Source: Brachypodium distachyon (Eukaryota > Streptophyta > Magnoliopsida > Poales > Poaceae). From it: 64,000 bases of DNA. The DNA is taken from contig NC_016133.3 in the NCBI RefSeq assembly GCF_000005505.3, positions 1,860,001 to 1,924,000 of the forward strand, read 5' to 3'. Position 1 is the first letter of the stretch. The number at the start of each line of letters is the position of its first letter. Of this stretch, positions 46,901 to 57,260 are shown piece after piece. The notes under the pieces are model-generated. The model searched no databases. It was not told the origin of the DNA and saw only the letters and a list, made by a program, of their open reading frames with translations. A program made the translations under genes and the position numbers.

Positions 46901-49900
46901 GAGACTTGTTGAGCTCTTCTGTGGCAATGGGACTCTCCTTGGTTAGGTGAGGAATTATGACTAGATTTGGGTGCTGATTAATAAATATGCATGTGTTGAA
47001 ATTCTGCTTGGTGCATTATTAGGGTTTACTACCTTGCAAGAAGCTACGAAGAGAAGACCATGGCTCGAGGAAAAGCTACCTAAACTGAGATGGTCGGTAG
47101 CTCTGATTTTCTCCAGTTGAATTCGTGGTTCGGTGCTTTGTTAATTGCTCAAATATCAAGAACTGGAACGTACCATCCCAATGTGCAACTGACATGTGAG
47201 GCCCACCCTGAGCCCAACATATCATGTCCACAAGCAATGATTTTATATATTTTCAAATATTGCTTTCAAGCACTTAAGTTTAGTAGTTGTCTCTTGTAGT
47301 TACTTGTACCCTACTTGCTTAATAATATGAAAAAAGAAAGAAAGAGATGTTCAATGGAATAAAATGAGAGCTAGTGTTCCACTAATGACATACCAAACAA
47401 GAACTTATCTAGCTAAGCATTTTTAGGACTCCTTGCTCAGCTGAGCAAAATGGGTAGCATTTATAGGACTCCTTTCTTGTGAGATTTGTAAAAATGTAAA
47501 AGGATAAAAAAAGGTTTACAGAAAGTCTTGGAGCAAGGAGTCCATCAAGGATGGGAAAGTGCATTTTTACAATCTGATAGTGATGCTTTAATCCTGCTTC
47601 CAGAGTAAGGCGATTCCTGCTTTACCACACTGCACAGCACCATACTGTCAAATGGGGAATGTTTTGCATTAGGCAATGTCATATCGATTACTTGCCTAGA
47701 AGCTTTAAATTCTCAAAATGGCTTAATCATGCTAATTAACACTAAACTACACGCAACTACATCGAATCGGAAGAAATTCTGGCGTTCCAAATGGGACCAA
47801 ACCTTTTATCTTTGGAAAGGTAACCGAAAAAAGATCATGTTTATATCCATAGGCACACTATAATGTGAAAGTTCCCTTTCTAATCAGGCTGGAACTTTGT
47901 GCAATTTTTTTTGCATCCAACCAGTCACCAGTCACCACATTCTCATTGGCTGGCCTCCAAGTGACTGAGGAAGAACAGTCAGATTACATGTCCCTGTTAT
48001 TTACTCTTACAAGCAAATTCCTATCCCAACCTTCACCTTCCATGAATGCACATTGCAACCATGCCTGTGGCAATGCAACAGCCTGCTTTTGACAACTTTC
48101 ATTGCTCCCCAGAACATAGAAACCCCAGCCTTCACCACAGTGACCATGACAGGCTCTTTCACCATCCATTGTGGCAATAATGCCGCCTTTTCGCCATCCA
48201 TTTGTCCGAGCAGCGTGTGAAAACCGTATACCAGTGAAAAAAAAAAGAGAGAGTAACAGCTAATAATGTGCATAAGTAGAGAGGTGTATGGCCGCTTTAC
48301 AGAGCTTTGTGTATACAAGATGAGGTACATCTAGCAACAAAAGCAAGATGCAAAATTTGTGTGAATGTGAACAATTATTTGGTTTTATCTTTTCCATTTG
48401 CAGAAAAGGTGTTCCAAGAATAACAATAAAGCTGGCCGGCCACGCATATTTCCCTGTGGACGATGGCTACCTGCAACATGGAAATGCAAGGGAAGCAGAC
48501 AAATGTAATCAGATTCTTGCCAATTGTCTATGCAATTCTTAGGTAAGAATCGGATGGTCCAAGATTTCGAATTTTTAATCTCTGCACTTTATGCTCTTCG
48601 AGGAAATGTCCACGAAAATTCATTGCAATTTAGCATCTGGCACGGTTATGCATGAGGACAGAGGATGATGTTTCTTAGCAAAAGCATGGTTCATAATCAT
48701 ATCAGGTTCTTCAAGAACTTGTCCATGGGCAGTTTCTGTTCTAGTGCCCGAGTAAAATGAACTTACAATCCATTAGTAAAATGGAACTTACAATCGGAGA
48801 TGTAATTTCTACTGGAATCCTTCAGAAACAAGGAATACATAGAAATGCTAATCGAAAGATCCAATTAGCAAAGACTGAATCTGATCTGGGGATCCATGCA
48901 CCTTGCACTGTTCAACCACTTATGGAGCAATGTGACTGAACATGAACACAGCAGCCTTTGTCTCCACCGACCACATGGGCTTAAGGAACACACAAAGCAG
49001 GTCAGTGCATGCATTAAGCCCTCTGCAGCTGCTCATAATCAGTATTCAATTTAGCACAAGTACAATCCTGCCGAGGTTAATTTAAAATAGGCGGAGCCTT
49101 AGCCTTGGTTTCTGCAAGAAGGAATCAAAAGATTATTTGTTTATTTCCTTGCACGATAGATCGTGTTTCTGCTGCCGACTATGCTTTTGATAAGATCTGA
49201 TTTACATCTCTACTGTTAAGAAATTCTCATCTTTGATTTGAAAGTCTTTGGCCGCATTTAGAGCGCTTTGAACGATAAAATTCTTCTCTTTATTCTCTCG
49301 AGAATTCTTTTGGGTAGCCTTTGTTCCAATATAGTTCTACTCTTTATTCTTAATATTCTTTTATGTTCGGTAAAGCGTTTATTCTGCATAAACTTTGCAT
49401 CTCCGGAAAACATATTTGTTTATGGCAAAGAACCATTATACTGTATAAGAGAATTATTGGCTAGCATATAAGCTGCAAATCTTTCAATGCACAAAAAAAA
49501 TTCCTAAAATTTCATAGCCTCCAAGCCATTGATTGTAGGTTTTGGAGCAAAGCCTTATCAATTATGTCTTGTCTAACCACCAGTACAGGCTACTGCTTCA
49601 CTAGTTCCATGTATAATGCATGAACCAGCCTTTGGACTCAAGTGATGACAGTATATGATCCAAAAGCTATAATCAATGGCACCAAGATACCTTTTGCTCT
49701 TTTCTCCTTTCTTCCGTTAGATCTTCATCTTCATATATTATCAAGAAGTGCCAGATGTATATGAGCAGAACCAACCCATGAACTTAGGATTATAATGGAG
49801 AAAAAACATGTACTTTCTCTCTTCTCCACACACATAAAAAAGTAAAGAACATCTTGGACACACCAAGTCATGTTAAAGTACAGTTAAGTACTCTAGTGCA

Positions 49901-50290
49901 ATTGAGTGCCTCAAGAATCTTGAGAGATACCACCAAGAAAACCAAAGTCCAGGGCACCTTTTTCCTCAATGGGCTCTGCCCAATATATGTTATTTTTTCT
50001 CTCTTGAGTTTTAGAGTTTTACTACTGCAAGCAACATATACTCTTTAAAATATATTCTGCAAATACAGATGCACACATCATGCTACCAGATCAAGCAGAA
50101 GGATGGTCTGGGTGATTCACTTGACTAAAGAAAAGAAAACTTGACACATATATCATTTAAAAAATTTGAACTGTCAATTCAACCAATCATGCTCATGTAC
50201 ATCAGTATTGTTCCAGTTCCATCTTCTTATGATTCATTGCCAGAGAGAAAACCGGAGAAGCAACGCCCAAGTAATGCATTCACATCTAGT

Positions 50291-50450
50291 GCATTAGACT
50301 GCTTCAATTCCTGACAAATCCAAAAACAATCAAACATGTAATTTCTTTTGTGAACCAAATTATGTGACCATTAGACTGCTTCAATTTCCTGAAAAATCCC
50401 AAACAATCAAGCATGTAATTTCCTTTTCTTGTGAACCCAATTATGTGGCC
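50291..50450 (-). repeat. Tandem duplication with 79-bp unit
   Basis: ATTAGACTGCTTCAATT, CAATCAA-CATGTAATTTC and GTGAACC-AATTATGTG appear in the same order from 50291 and again from 50370. The second copy contains the 3' end of an open stretch (50407-50658) on the minus strand. Confidence 0.7.
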
Positions 50451-52097
50451 ACCGTTGTTTGATCTCGCCAACTACCCTGGCCGGAGGAACGGCGACCGGA
50501 GATGGAGAATATTCTGGTTGTTCTTGCTCTGATAATCCTTTGTTCTGTGGAAATGGATGGAGAGGAAGAAAGGTGGTGCCTGATGAGGTGAGGTGACCAC
50601 CTTGTTGGTGTCCTTGATTCCCCCTGCCTTTTGCAGCATGGATGGCCTCTGCAATCTCCACTGTGTGAGAGAGCTGGCTCTACTCCATCAATGCAGCTAA
50701 GCTACCTCCAGGTCCAGTGCACCAAATTGCAATTCTTGCAGGTGGTCCATTCCATTCCATTTCCATATCTATGTATGTATAATGCGTGTGTGTGTACTGC
50801 TTAATTTACATACACAAGAAGTGAAGACCAAGATGCATTATGCATGCCAAGCACATCTTGGGGCCAGTTGCTGATCTTGCCACTCCTGTTATAACTTGAG
50901 GACAGTACTACTAGAGGATCATCAGACTCATGTGTTGTGACGGCAGCAGAATATGCATCAGGCTGCATATCTGCCATGTGGTTAGGTGGGTAGGCAGTAC
51001 TGCCAAGATATCATGTGAGCTGGAGCCAGATGAAAAATGGATTTTTGAGACGAAATATTTTGAGAGCAGCTACCAAGAGAGATGGCGCTAAGGCTAAGCT
51101 ATATTGATAGTGCTCCTGCCATTTAGTTTGCAGAGATGTACTGTGCCTATGCACAACAGTGTTGGTCCATCCATGCCATGCATATGCATGCATGACAACT
51201 AAGAAAAGTGGTCTTGTGGTACAATCAAATTCTCCAGAACCAACAAACAGAGATGCTGTGATAGGAATAGTGGAGAGAACAAAGGGGTAATTTGGAGAAT
51301 CTCTTTCTGTGTGCACTGCAACCATTAGTGCTTGTACTACAAAAGAATTCTGAAGAAAAAAATGGTGAAAAAAAACTGGACCTGTTATTTTTATTCCATC
51401 CTATCTATCTAAATATATATTCCAAGTCACAAAAGACTGGCTGCCATCACACTCTGATTATTCTCACTGCCTTGTGGAAGGAATATCGTGAGAATTTTCT
51501 GAAGAATGTTCATCAATTGGCATCCGAAGAATGAAGCTGTAAAAATCCGAAGCTAAAGTCAGGCAGAGGTAAGAATGTACTAGCTGTAAAATCCTGAAGC
51601 GAAGTCAGACAGAATAAATAACACAATGGCATTAGCACAGGCCATCACAGTGCAGAAACAGAGACAGAGGCAGAAGTGCAGAAAAGAAAAAACTGCTCCA
51701 AGGCAGAAGAAAAATAAGATGAATGTATTCAGACCAGTAAACCAAGAGGAGGATTAATTAGCTTAAGTAATTATATATTGCACTTCCTTTGTCTGAACAG
51801 CACAGAAGGAACTAGAGAGCTTACATAGTGGAGTACATGATGATGCATTGCCAAACTTAACCATCACTTGGCACACCAATTTCAGATGATTACCAGACTA
51901 GATAGACAGGCCCAAGAATTACACATGATAACCAGGCCATTAATTAACCCCAGCAGCTAGCTTACTTAGGTGCATTAATAAAACCTGAAACACCAAAAGC
52001 ATCAGGAAAAAAAAAAGATGGATGTTTTTTTTTGTTGATCTTGCTATAGAGCTTCTGTGCCAGCCATGGCGGTGGAATGGGATCAGTCGGTAGCTAG

Positions 52098-52679
52098 CTA
52101 GCAAGGCTGGAACATGAAGAGGTCGGGGGATGATCTGAACATGTCGTCCAAGGCGCCATCGAAGCCGCCGAGCAGCAGCGGGTCGCCGCCGGTGGCCGCG
52201 GCCGCGGCGGCGACGGTGAGCGCGACGGCGGCGGCGGCGGCCGTGTTGCTGTTGCTATTGCTATTGCTTCCGCCGCAGCCGCTGCTGCCGCTGCTGTTGT
52301 TGTTGGCGGCGCTCATGCCGATGCAGGAGAGGATGTCGTTGAGGGACGCGAGGCGGGCGGCGAGCTCGGCGGCCTGTGTGCGGAGGACGGCGTTCTCGGC
52401 GTCGACGGCGAGGAGCCCGCGCGCGGTGAGCCCCAGCGCGGCGGCGACGTGCGCGTTCTCTCGGCGGAGGTGCGCCGCCTGCGCCGCCAGGTCGTCGAGG
52501 TGGCGCTGCTTCCGCATCCGCGACCGCCGCGCCGACTCCCGGTTCGACAGCATCCGCTTCGCCCGCCGCTGCTCCATCAGCGCCCGCATCTCCTCCTCCG
52601 ACGCCCCCGCCACCGCCGCCATGGACGGCGAGAGCGAGCCCGTGGTGGTCGCGCTCCCGCTCCCGCTGGAAGACGCCAT
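52098..52679 (-). CDS. Group S1-type bZIP transcription factor
   Basis: Intronless, 193 residues. It binds ACGT-core DNA as a dimer in the nucleus; S1 bZIPs regulate amino-acid and sugar metabolism in low-energy signalling. The basic region has N46 and R54 in the N-x7-R spacing (NRESARRSRMRKQRHLDDL). The zipper follows at L64, L71, V78, V92, L99, L106 and L113. A flexible Ser/Asn/Ala tract (about 126-163) precedes the acidic C-terminus FDGALDDMFRSSPDLFMFQP, a plausible activation region. The start at 52679 (MASSSGSGS) is the only ATG of the frame; the open frame upstream to 52754 opens with TTG. The short single-exon structure and the SC-uORF in its leader are the S1 signature. I do not assign a rice or wheat member number. 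Confidence 0.9.
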   Translation of the reverse strand: MASSSGSGSATTTGSLSPSMAAVAGASEEEMRALMEQRRAKRMLSNRESARRSRMRKQRHLDDLAAQAAHLRRENAHVAAALGLTARGLLAVDAENAVLRTQAAELAARLASLNDILSCIGMSAANNNSSGSSGCGGSNSNSNSNTAAAAAVALTVAAAAAATGGDPLLLGGFDGALDDMFRSSPDLFMFQPC

Positions 52680-52888
52680 GAGGAAAGGAGAAAATCTCTC
52701 CCCCAAGGAAACTAAAACAAGTGCTCTGCTTTCCCGCAAACAGCTTGCGTGCAAAGCACCAAACCAGAGATCGTTCTTCCGATCGACCGACTAATTACCA
52801 GCTAGAACAAGAAACCAAGAGAGGACGACGACGGCGGGAACGAAGAAGAGAGGGATTATTATTACGAGGAAGGAAGAAAGAAAGGAGG

Positions 52889-52948
52889 CTAGAGCGAGAG
52901 GGAGAGGGAGAGGAGGAAGAAGGGGGCGAGTGGTTTATGAGAAGACAT
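52889..52948 (-). promoter_or_regulatory. uORF overlapping the end of the SC-uORF
   Basis: A 19-codon frame (MSSHKPLAPFF...) whose ATG lies inside the last codons of the SC-uORF, in another frame. It ends 209 bases before the bZIP start. No other AUG occurs between it and 52679. Confidence 0.6.
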
Positions 52949-53060
52949 AGAACCAGTAGAGGAAGACGACGGAGAAGGACTGGACGAGGTGCGTTCGTCG
53001 GCGGAGCGTGGAGTTGATCATAAACCCGGAGAGCAGGATCTCGCTGATCACCGGCGACAT
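52935..53060 (-). CDS. Sucrose-control uORF (SC-uORF) peptide
   Basis: This 41-codon frame in the bZIP leader encodes a peptide beginning MSPVISEILLSGFMINST, followed by LRRRTHLVQSFSVVFLYWF and ending YVFS. It matches the conserved uORF of S1 bZIPs (Arabidopsis bZIP11 type). In that family the nascent peptide stalls ribosomes when sucrose is high and represses translation of the downstream bZIP. The family-conserved stretches (LSGF-INS, RRRTHLVQSFSVVFLYWFY, terminal S) are all present. The function is from established work on the family; this copy is recognised by sequence only. Confidence 0.93.
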   Translation of the reverse strand: MSPVISEILLSGFMINSTLRRRTHLVQSFSVVFLYWFYVFS

Positions 53061-53083
53061 GGCTTCCGCTGCCGTCGTCGCAT
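53048..53083 (-). promoter_or_regulatory. uORF overlapping the SC-uORF start
   Basis: An 11-codon frame (MRRRQRKPCRR) whose coding stretch contains the SC-uORF ATG in another frame and which stops 13 bases downstream of it. It may set how often ribosomes start on the SC-uORF. Confidence 0.6.
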
Positions 53084-53087
53084 CCGG

Positions 53088-53132
53088 TCAGCCTGTGGCC
53101 GCCGCTCTCAGCCGCACCCGCCGGGGAAGCAT
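53088..53132 (-). promoter_or_regulatory. First uORF of the bZIP leader
   Basis: The first AUG after the predicted cap site opens a 14-codon frame (MLPRRVRLRAAATG), ending 5 bases before the next uORF. Confidence 0.6.
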
Positions 53133-53350
53133 TAGCGGCGCCCCTCGATGTACGTCGGCTCCTACGAACAGAGATCGAAGCTTCCTCGCTAAGCTCGATC
53201 GGGTCAGACCGACCAAGCAAGCAAGCAATCAGGGACCTCTCTCTCTGGGTGCTTCTCACTCTCTCTGCCTCTCTGCTTGGCTCTGCTAGGGGAGGGAGGA
53301 AGAAGGAGAGGAGGAGGGAGGGGGGGTGTTGGGGCAGGGAGCGGGGCGGG

Positions 53351-53357
53351 ATTTATA
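53351..53357 (-). promoter_or_regulatory. TATA box of the bZIP gene
   Basis: TATAAAT on the minus strand, in GC-rich context. It places transcription start near 53320 and gives an unspliced leader of about 640 nt with four uORFs. Confidence 0.65.
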
Positions 53358-54957
53358 GAGCCGGTCAGCCGGAGGAAGCCGGGAATGCGATTCCGAGGCG
53401 GAGGTCGGAACGGGAATGGGAATCCCATTCCGTGGCGGAGTGGGAATGACGGAATGAGGGCGTGCAGTGCAGTCCGTACGGTCTCGCACGTGCGGTCGGA
53501 TCCGAGCTCAAGCAGCAGCAGTGAAGGGAAAAAAAAAAGAAGAAGAGCTCTGCAGCCTCGGGAATCAAATTGTTGCAGGGACCCGCGGTGGAGGCGTCTA
53601 GACTAGAGAGGAGCACGAACTCGCATCGAAACCTCCCGAACATGCCACGCCATCTAGGGCGGGCTTGGTTGGCAAAAAAAAAAAGGGAAATTTAACGAAA
53701 ATTCGAAGGTTTAGTCCCAAGAAGCTTCTTTAAATTATGACCTTTTATTACATTTAGGTCTCGTTCGATTTGCAGGATTTTCGTGCGAAATCCGATTCAG
53801 ATGATCGAGAAAGAGGAGTTCTCCAGGGTGTTTGGAAATTTTTCCGACCGTCCATTTGGTCACATCGGACGGCCCCAGATGGATGGTAACCTGCTGGTAC
53901 CATCACATGGATTGCAAGCGCCGACGCGAGGCCACCGTCCGACGCGATGGCAGACTCTCCGTTGAATCACGCATTGGTTCGGAATATGCAAGAAATTTAT
54001 CAAGTACAAATAGCTGCGGGGACTGATCATGTGTCATACTTGGACAAAAGTTACGAGCCCGATCTGATCCACCTGCGCGGAGCAAAACTAGTTTTGAGGA
54101 AGGAATACATCAATTCAATTGGTAGTATAACTTCTTGCGGGTGAGGACGTCGTGAGGAAGTAGACGTGGTCGGTGTTGCGCCTGGTATTCTCCTTCGGCA
54201 TGAGCGGCTTCGCTCGGTCCGCTGCGGAGCCGTCGTCCTCCATGGAACCATTTCGCTCGCGTCTCTAGGTTGGCCGCGGCAGAAGACATGAATCACACCT
54301 TTAGGCGGCTGGGAGCGAGAAGAGTTTGCCAATTGCGCCCGGGCGGTTGGGAGGACTGGAAATTTGTGAGGAGGTACGGGTACCTTGTGGTACCTCCCAA
54401 GTACTGTAGAATTGCTCATCGAGGATTGCATACAAACATTAACCTAGAAGCCTTCTTTTCGTAGGAAACCAGCGGAATGACATGATTCTTTAGGAATCTC
54501 ATTGATTTCCTGTGATTTTGGAGGAAAATGAACAATGGGTCTAACTTTTTTTTCTTCATAGGAATGAGCTTGCACAGTTCCTTATAGTGGCACTTGCCAT
54601 CCTATCACAATCCTGTGTTTTTCTTTTCTCATATGTTTTACTTTCCTCCACACCGAATAAATCCCTTAAATGATTTCCAAAGGATTATTGAAGGGTTATA
54701 CATGTTCCCTACGTGGTTATGTGAATCGTTTGATTTGTAGGATTGCAAATTATAGAAATTTTCTTTTATACTATTTGCAGTAGATTCCATTTAAAAATCC
54801 ATCAAGTCCGACCTATTTTGATAATCCAATATCATTCCGTGTTTAAAATGCCACGCTCCTATCCTGCATTATTTTCCTGTTGCTACGTTTTGATAATCCT
54901 ACGAATCAAAGATGCCCTTAGAAGGTATTTGGACAAAGGAAACAACGGTAACAGTTA

Positions 54958-55050
54958 CTTCCTCCGATCCGAAATACGTGTCTCAGATCTAGTACAACTT
55001 TGTACTAAATTAGTACAAAATCTGAGACACTTTTTATGGATCGGAGGGGA
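54958..55050. mobile_element. Stowaway MITE
   Basis: CTTCCTCCGATCC at the left and GGATCGGAGGGG at the right bound 93 bp flanked by TA on both sides. Inner inverted pairs GTGTCTCAGAT / TCTGAGACAC extend the hairpin. Confidence 0.85.
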
Positions 55051-55106
55051 TATTGTTTTCATCGAGAATTTTGCTTAGTTATGTGAAAAATTCTAAGCAC
55101 GTGTCT

Positions 55107-55205
55107 GTTGAAATATATGCGGATTGTCCTCATTTTACATTAGTCTGAAATTTTGGGTGAACTGATTCAGTGCATGAAATTCTTTATGGTATCAAAGCCA
55201 AGAGA
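55107..55205 (+). mobile_element. Truncated LTR end with primer-binding site
   Basis: TGTTGAAATATATGCGG resembles a Copia LTR start. TGGTATCAAAGCCA at about 55189 is close to the initiator-tRNA-Met primer-binding site (TGGTATCAGAGC) that follows a 5' LTR. The LTR is only about 80 bp, so most of it is lost, and no coding part follows. Confidence 0.5.
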
Positions 55206-55830
55206 CATTGAGTTTCAAAACCCGCCACAATTAAATCGCAATGACACACTTTAACTCTTCAGTACCTGTATATGTATAAATTCGTGTCTTTTATATGTAT
55301 AAATTCGTGTCTTTTATATATTTCTAAAAAAATCAAAGAAAAAGCATAACAATTCTTTAATGATGCAGAGATCGGCTTTAGTGTAGTTTTCTCACCGGCC
55401 CATTTTTTACAAGAAATTCTCGAGCTCGATCTCATCACCATCGTATTGGCCGGATAACTATGGCTCCGCGGTTCATGAAACTCCAACAAGGCTGCATTTC
55501 ATTTCACAATCATCGATCCAGCCATTAAGCCATACCCCTCTCTACGAATGAGACACTACTACTCACACATTGGCTCAATTTTTTTGTGAAAATTGACCAG
55601 AGATTCTCAGTGGATATAGATCAGAGATTCTTCAGATAACTCATTTTCTGTCCTGGTGAGATTTCCAGAGGCTCAAAAGTGCATCATCCATGGATGAATT
55701 ATGAAAGCGACTAAAAGTATATACCCCTTGACACACTGACACGGGGACCGAAAGCAGCCTATGTCTACAATAGTGATATATGATCTTTTCACATATATTT
55801 TTTTGCCTGCCCTACTTTGCTCTCCTCCTT

Positions 55831-56112
55831 TTACAAAATGTCGTCTGAAAACTGAAAAGAGGGCAGAAAGATTTTGAGGTCCTCTTCCCATGCAGCGATG
55901 TTGTCGCTTTTCTTTTCCCAGGGCCATGGCTGCTGTCTGAATTCACTCAGACTCAGAGATTCATTCAGAGATGCAGCAGCCCTGGTACAGTACAGAACCA
56001 ACCCCCCCTCCATGCTGTCATGTTGGAGATCAAAAGGCGTGCAATCATCTAGCTTGTGGTAGCCAGCCGTGTATACGTTCAAATCCAGAGGCATTGTGGA
56101 CCGTCGGTTCAT
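55831..56112 (-). CDS. Unrecognised 93-residue ORF
   Basis: This ATG-started frame begins MNRRSTMPLDLNVYTAGYHK, contains TPFDLQHDSMEGGLVLYCTR and ends with PSFQFSDDIL. I recognise no family. The composition is balanced and not repeat-like, which argues mildly for coding origin. No TATA box or splice partner is evident. The sequence directly upstream (from 56118) is a tandemly duplicated unit. It could be a small protein, a terminal exon or a gene fragment carried by a transposon. Confidence 0.25.
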   Translation of the reverse strand: MNRRSTMPLDLNVYTAGYHKLDDCTPFDLQHDSMEGGLVLYCTRAAASLNESLSLSEFRQQPWPWEKKSDNIAAWEEDLKIFLPSFQFSDDIL

Positions 56113-56117
56113 TTCTC

Positions 56118-57260
56118 GATCTGAGACAGTGAGAGATGCTATGAAGAGTAATTTGTTTTTATTACCGTACGGGAGAAATTTTTGCAGACTCGGTACTGTA
56201 CAGGTCTGTCGTGTTTCCGTGTTTGTGTGAATCTACTCCCTCCGACCCATATTATTTGTCGAAATATTACATGTATTTTTTCAATTACATGTATTTTTTT
56301 CAAGAAATATTACATGCATCTAGATACTTTTTAAACATATATACATCCATATTTGAACAAATTTGAGACAAGTAATATTAATATGGGTCGTAGGGAGTAT
56401 TTTATTTACATTACTGCAGTACCAAGCTTTGTCTCTTCCCGATCGTCGTCGATGACATGCCATGCGGATCTTTTTGTGGCCAGGATTCAATGGATTGCTT
56501 CATTGCTTGGGCACGGGCCGGGCCATTGGAAGGCGGTGGGGTTATAGGGATGCAAGATCTCTGCAACGGTTTACTTCTAATTTAATTTTCATATCGGCTA
56601 TTCAAAATTCACTTCTAATCTAATTTTCAATTTTTTTTATTTTTTCAATAGGAAATTTGAAAATTAAATTAGAAGTGAACCATTTCACCGAATCCCGTTT
56701 GTATCGATCTGAGACAGTGAATGAGAGATGATATGAAGAGTAATTTGTTTTTATTACCGTACGTGAGAATTTTTTGCAGATTCGGTACTGTACGGGGGTC
56801 TGTCGTGTTTCAGTGTTTGTGTGAATTTCTTTCGGAAAGGTCGTACAACCCATATTGTTTGTCGAAATATTACATGTATCTATTTCGAGAAATATTACAT
56901 GTATCTAAACACTTTTTAAACATAGATACATCCATATTTGAGCAAATTTGAAACAAGTAATATGGGTCGTAGAAAGTATTTTATTACATTATTGCAGTAC
57001 CAAGCTTTGACTCCTCCCGATCGTCGTCTACGGCCAGGATTCACTGGATTGCTTCATTGCCTGGGCACGGGCCGGGCCACTGGAAGGCGGTGGGGTTAGG
57101 GATGCAAATGGGATCTCTGCAAACGGTTTACTTCTAATGTAATTTTCATAACTACTATTCAAAATTCACTTGTAATCTAATTTTCAAATTTTAGTATAAA
57201 AAATTCAATAGGAAAATTGAAAATTAAATTAGAAATGAACTGTTTGTGGAATCTCGTTTG
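56118..57260 (+). repeat. Tandem duplication of a 0.56-0.59 kb unit
   Basis: CGATCTGAGACAGTGA, AAGAGTAATTTGTTTTTATT, TCGGTACTGTAC, TCTGTCGTGTTTC, TTGTCGAAATATTACATGTA, CAGTACCAAGCTTTG and GGAAGGCGGTGGGGTTA occur in order in unit 1 (56118-56705) and unit 2 (56706-about 57260). Unit 1 includes a clear Stowaway; unit 2 keeps a decayed version. The insertion therefore predates the duplication. Confidence 0.85.
56236..56397. mobile_element. Stowaway MITE in unit 1 of the tandem duplication
   Basis: CTCCCTCCGACCCATATTA on the left and the inverse of CTCCCTACGACCCATATTA on the right, TA on both sides, 162 bp. Confidence 0.75.

Larger units (their letters stand above)
41578..52097. other. 10.5-kb gene-poor interval
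   Basis: It starts with the RING-CH 3' UTR (end unknown) and finishes with the bZIP 3' UTR. Inside are an 87-bp tandem duplication (42711-42890), a GC-richer LTR-like relic (about 43455-43985) and a 79-bp tandem duplication (50291-50450). Scattered frames of 60-107 codons show no known domain, membrane or repeat pattern worth calling. I see no tRNA or known microRNA sequence. A non-coding transcript cannot be excluded from sequence alone. Confidence 0.5.
53358..55830. other. Intergenic upstream of bZIP
   Basis: It holds the bZIP promoter, a GC-richer stretch at about 53830-54330 with broken frames that may be an old captured gene piece (not identified), a Stowaway MITE (54958-55050) and a truncated LTR with primer-binding site (about 55107-55205). 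No intact gene. Confidence 0.45.

Noticed and set aside
52680..52754. 25-residue N-terminal extension of the bZIP
   Set aside because: The open frame upstream of MASSSGSGS begins with TTG at 52754, not ATG. The first ATG of the frame is 52679, which fits the family start.
52114..52794. 226-codon plus-strand frame opposite the bZIP
   Set aside because: An antisense shadow of the GC-rich bZIP exon. Its translation is poly-Leu/Ala/Ser with no domain.
52795..53259. 154-codon frame in the bZIP leader
   Set aside because: It opens with GTG, runs across the SC-uORF in another frame and has an Arg/Ser-rich chance composition. The ATG-started uORFs explain the leader better.
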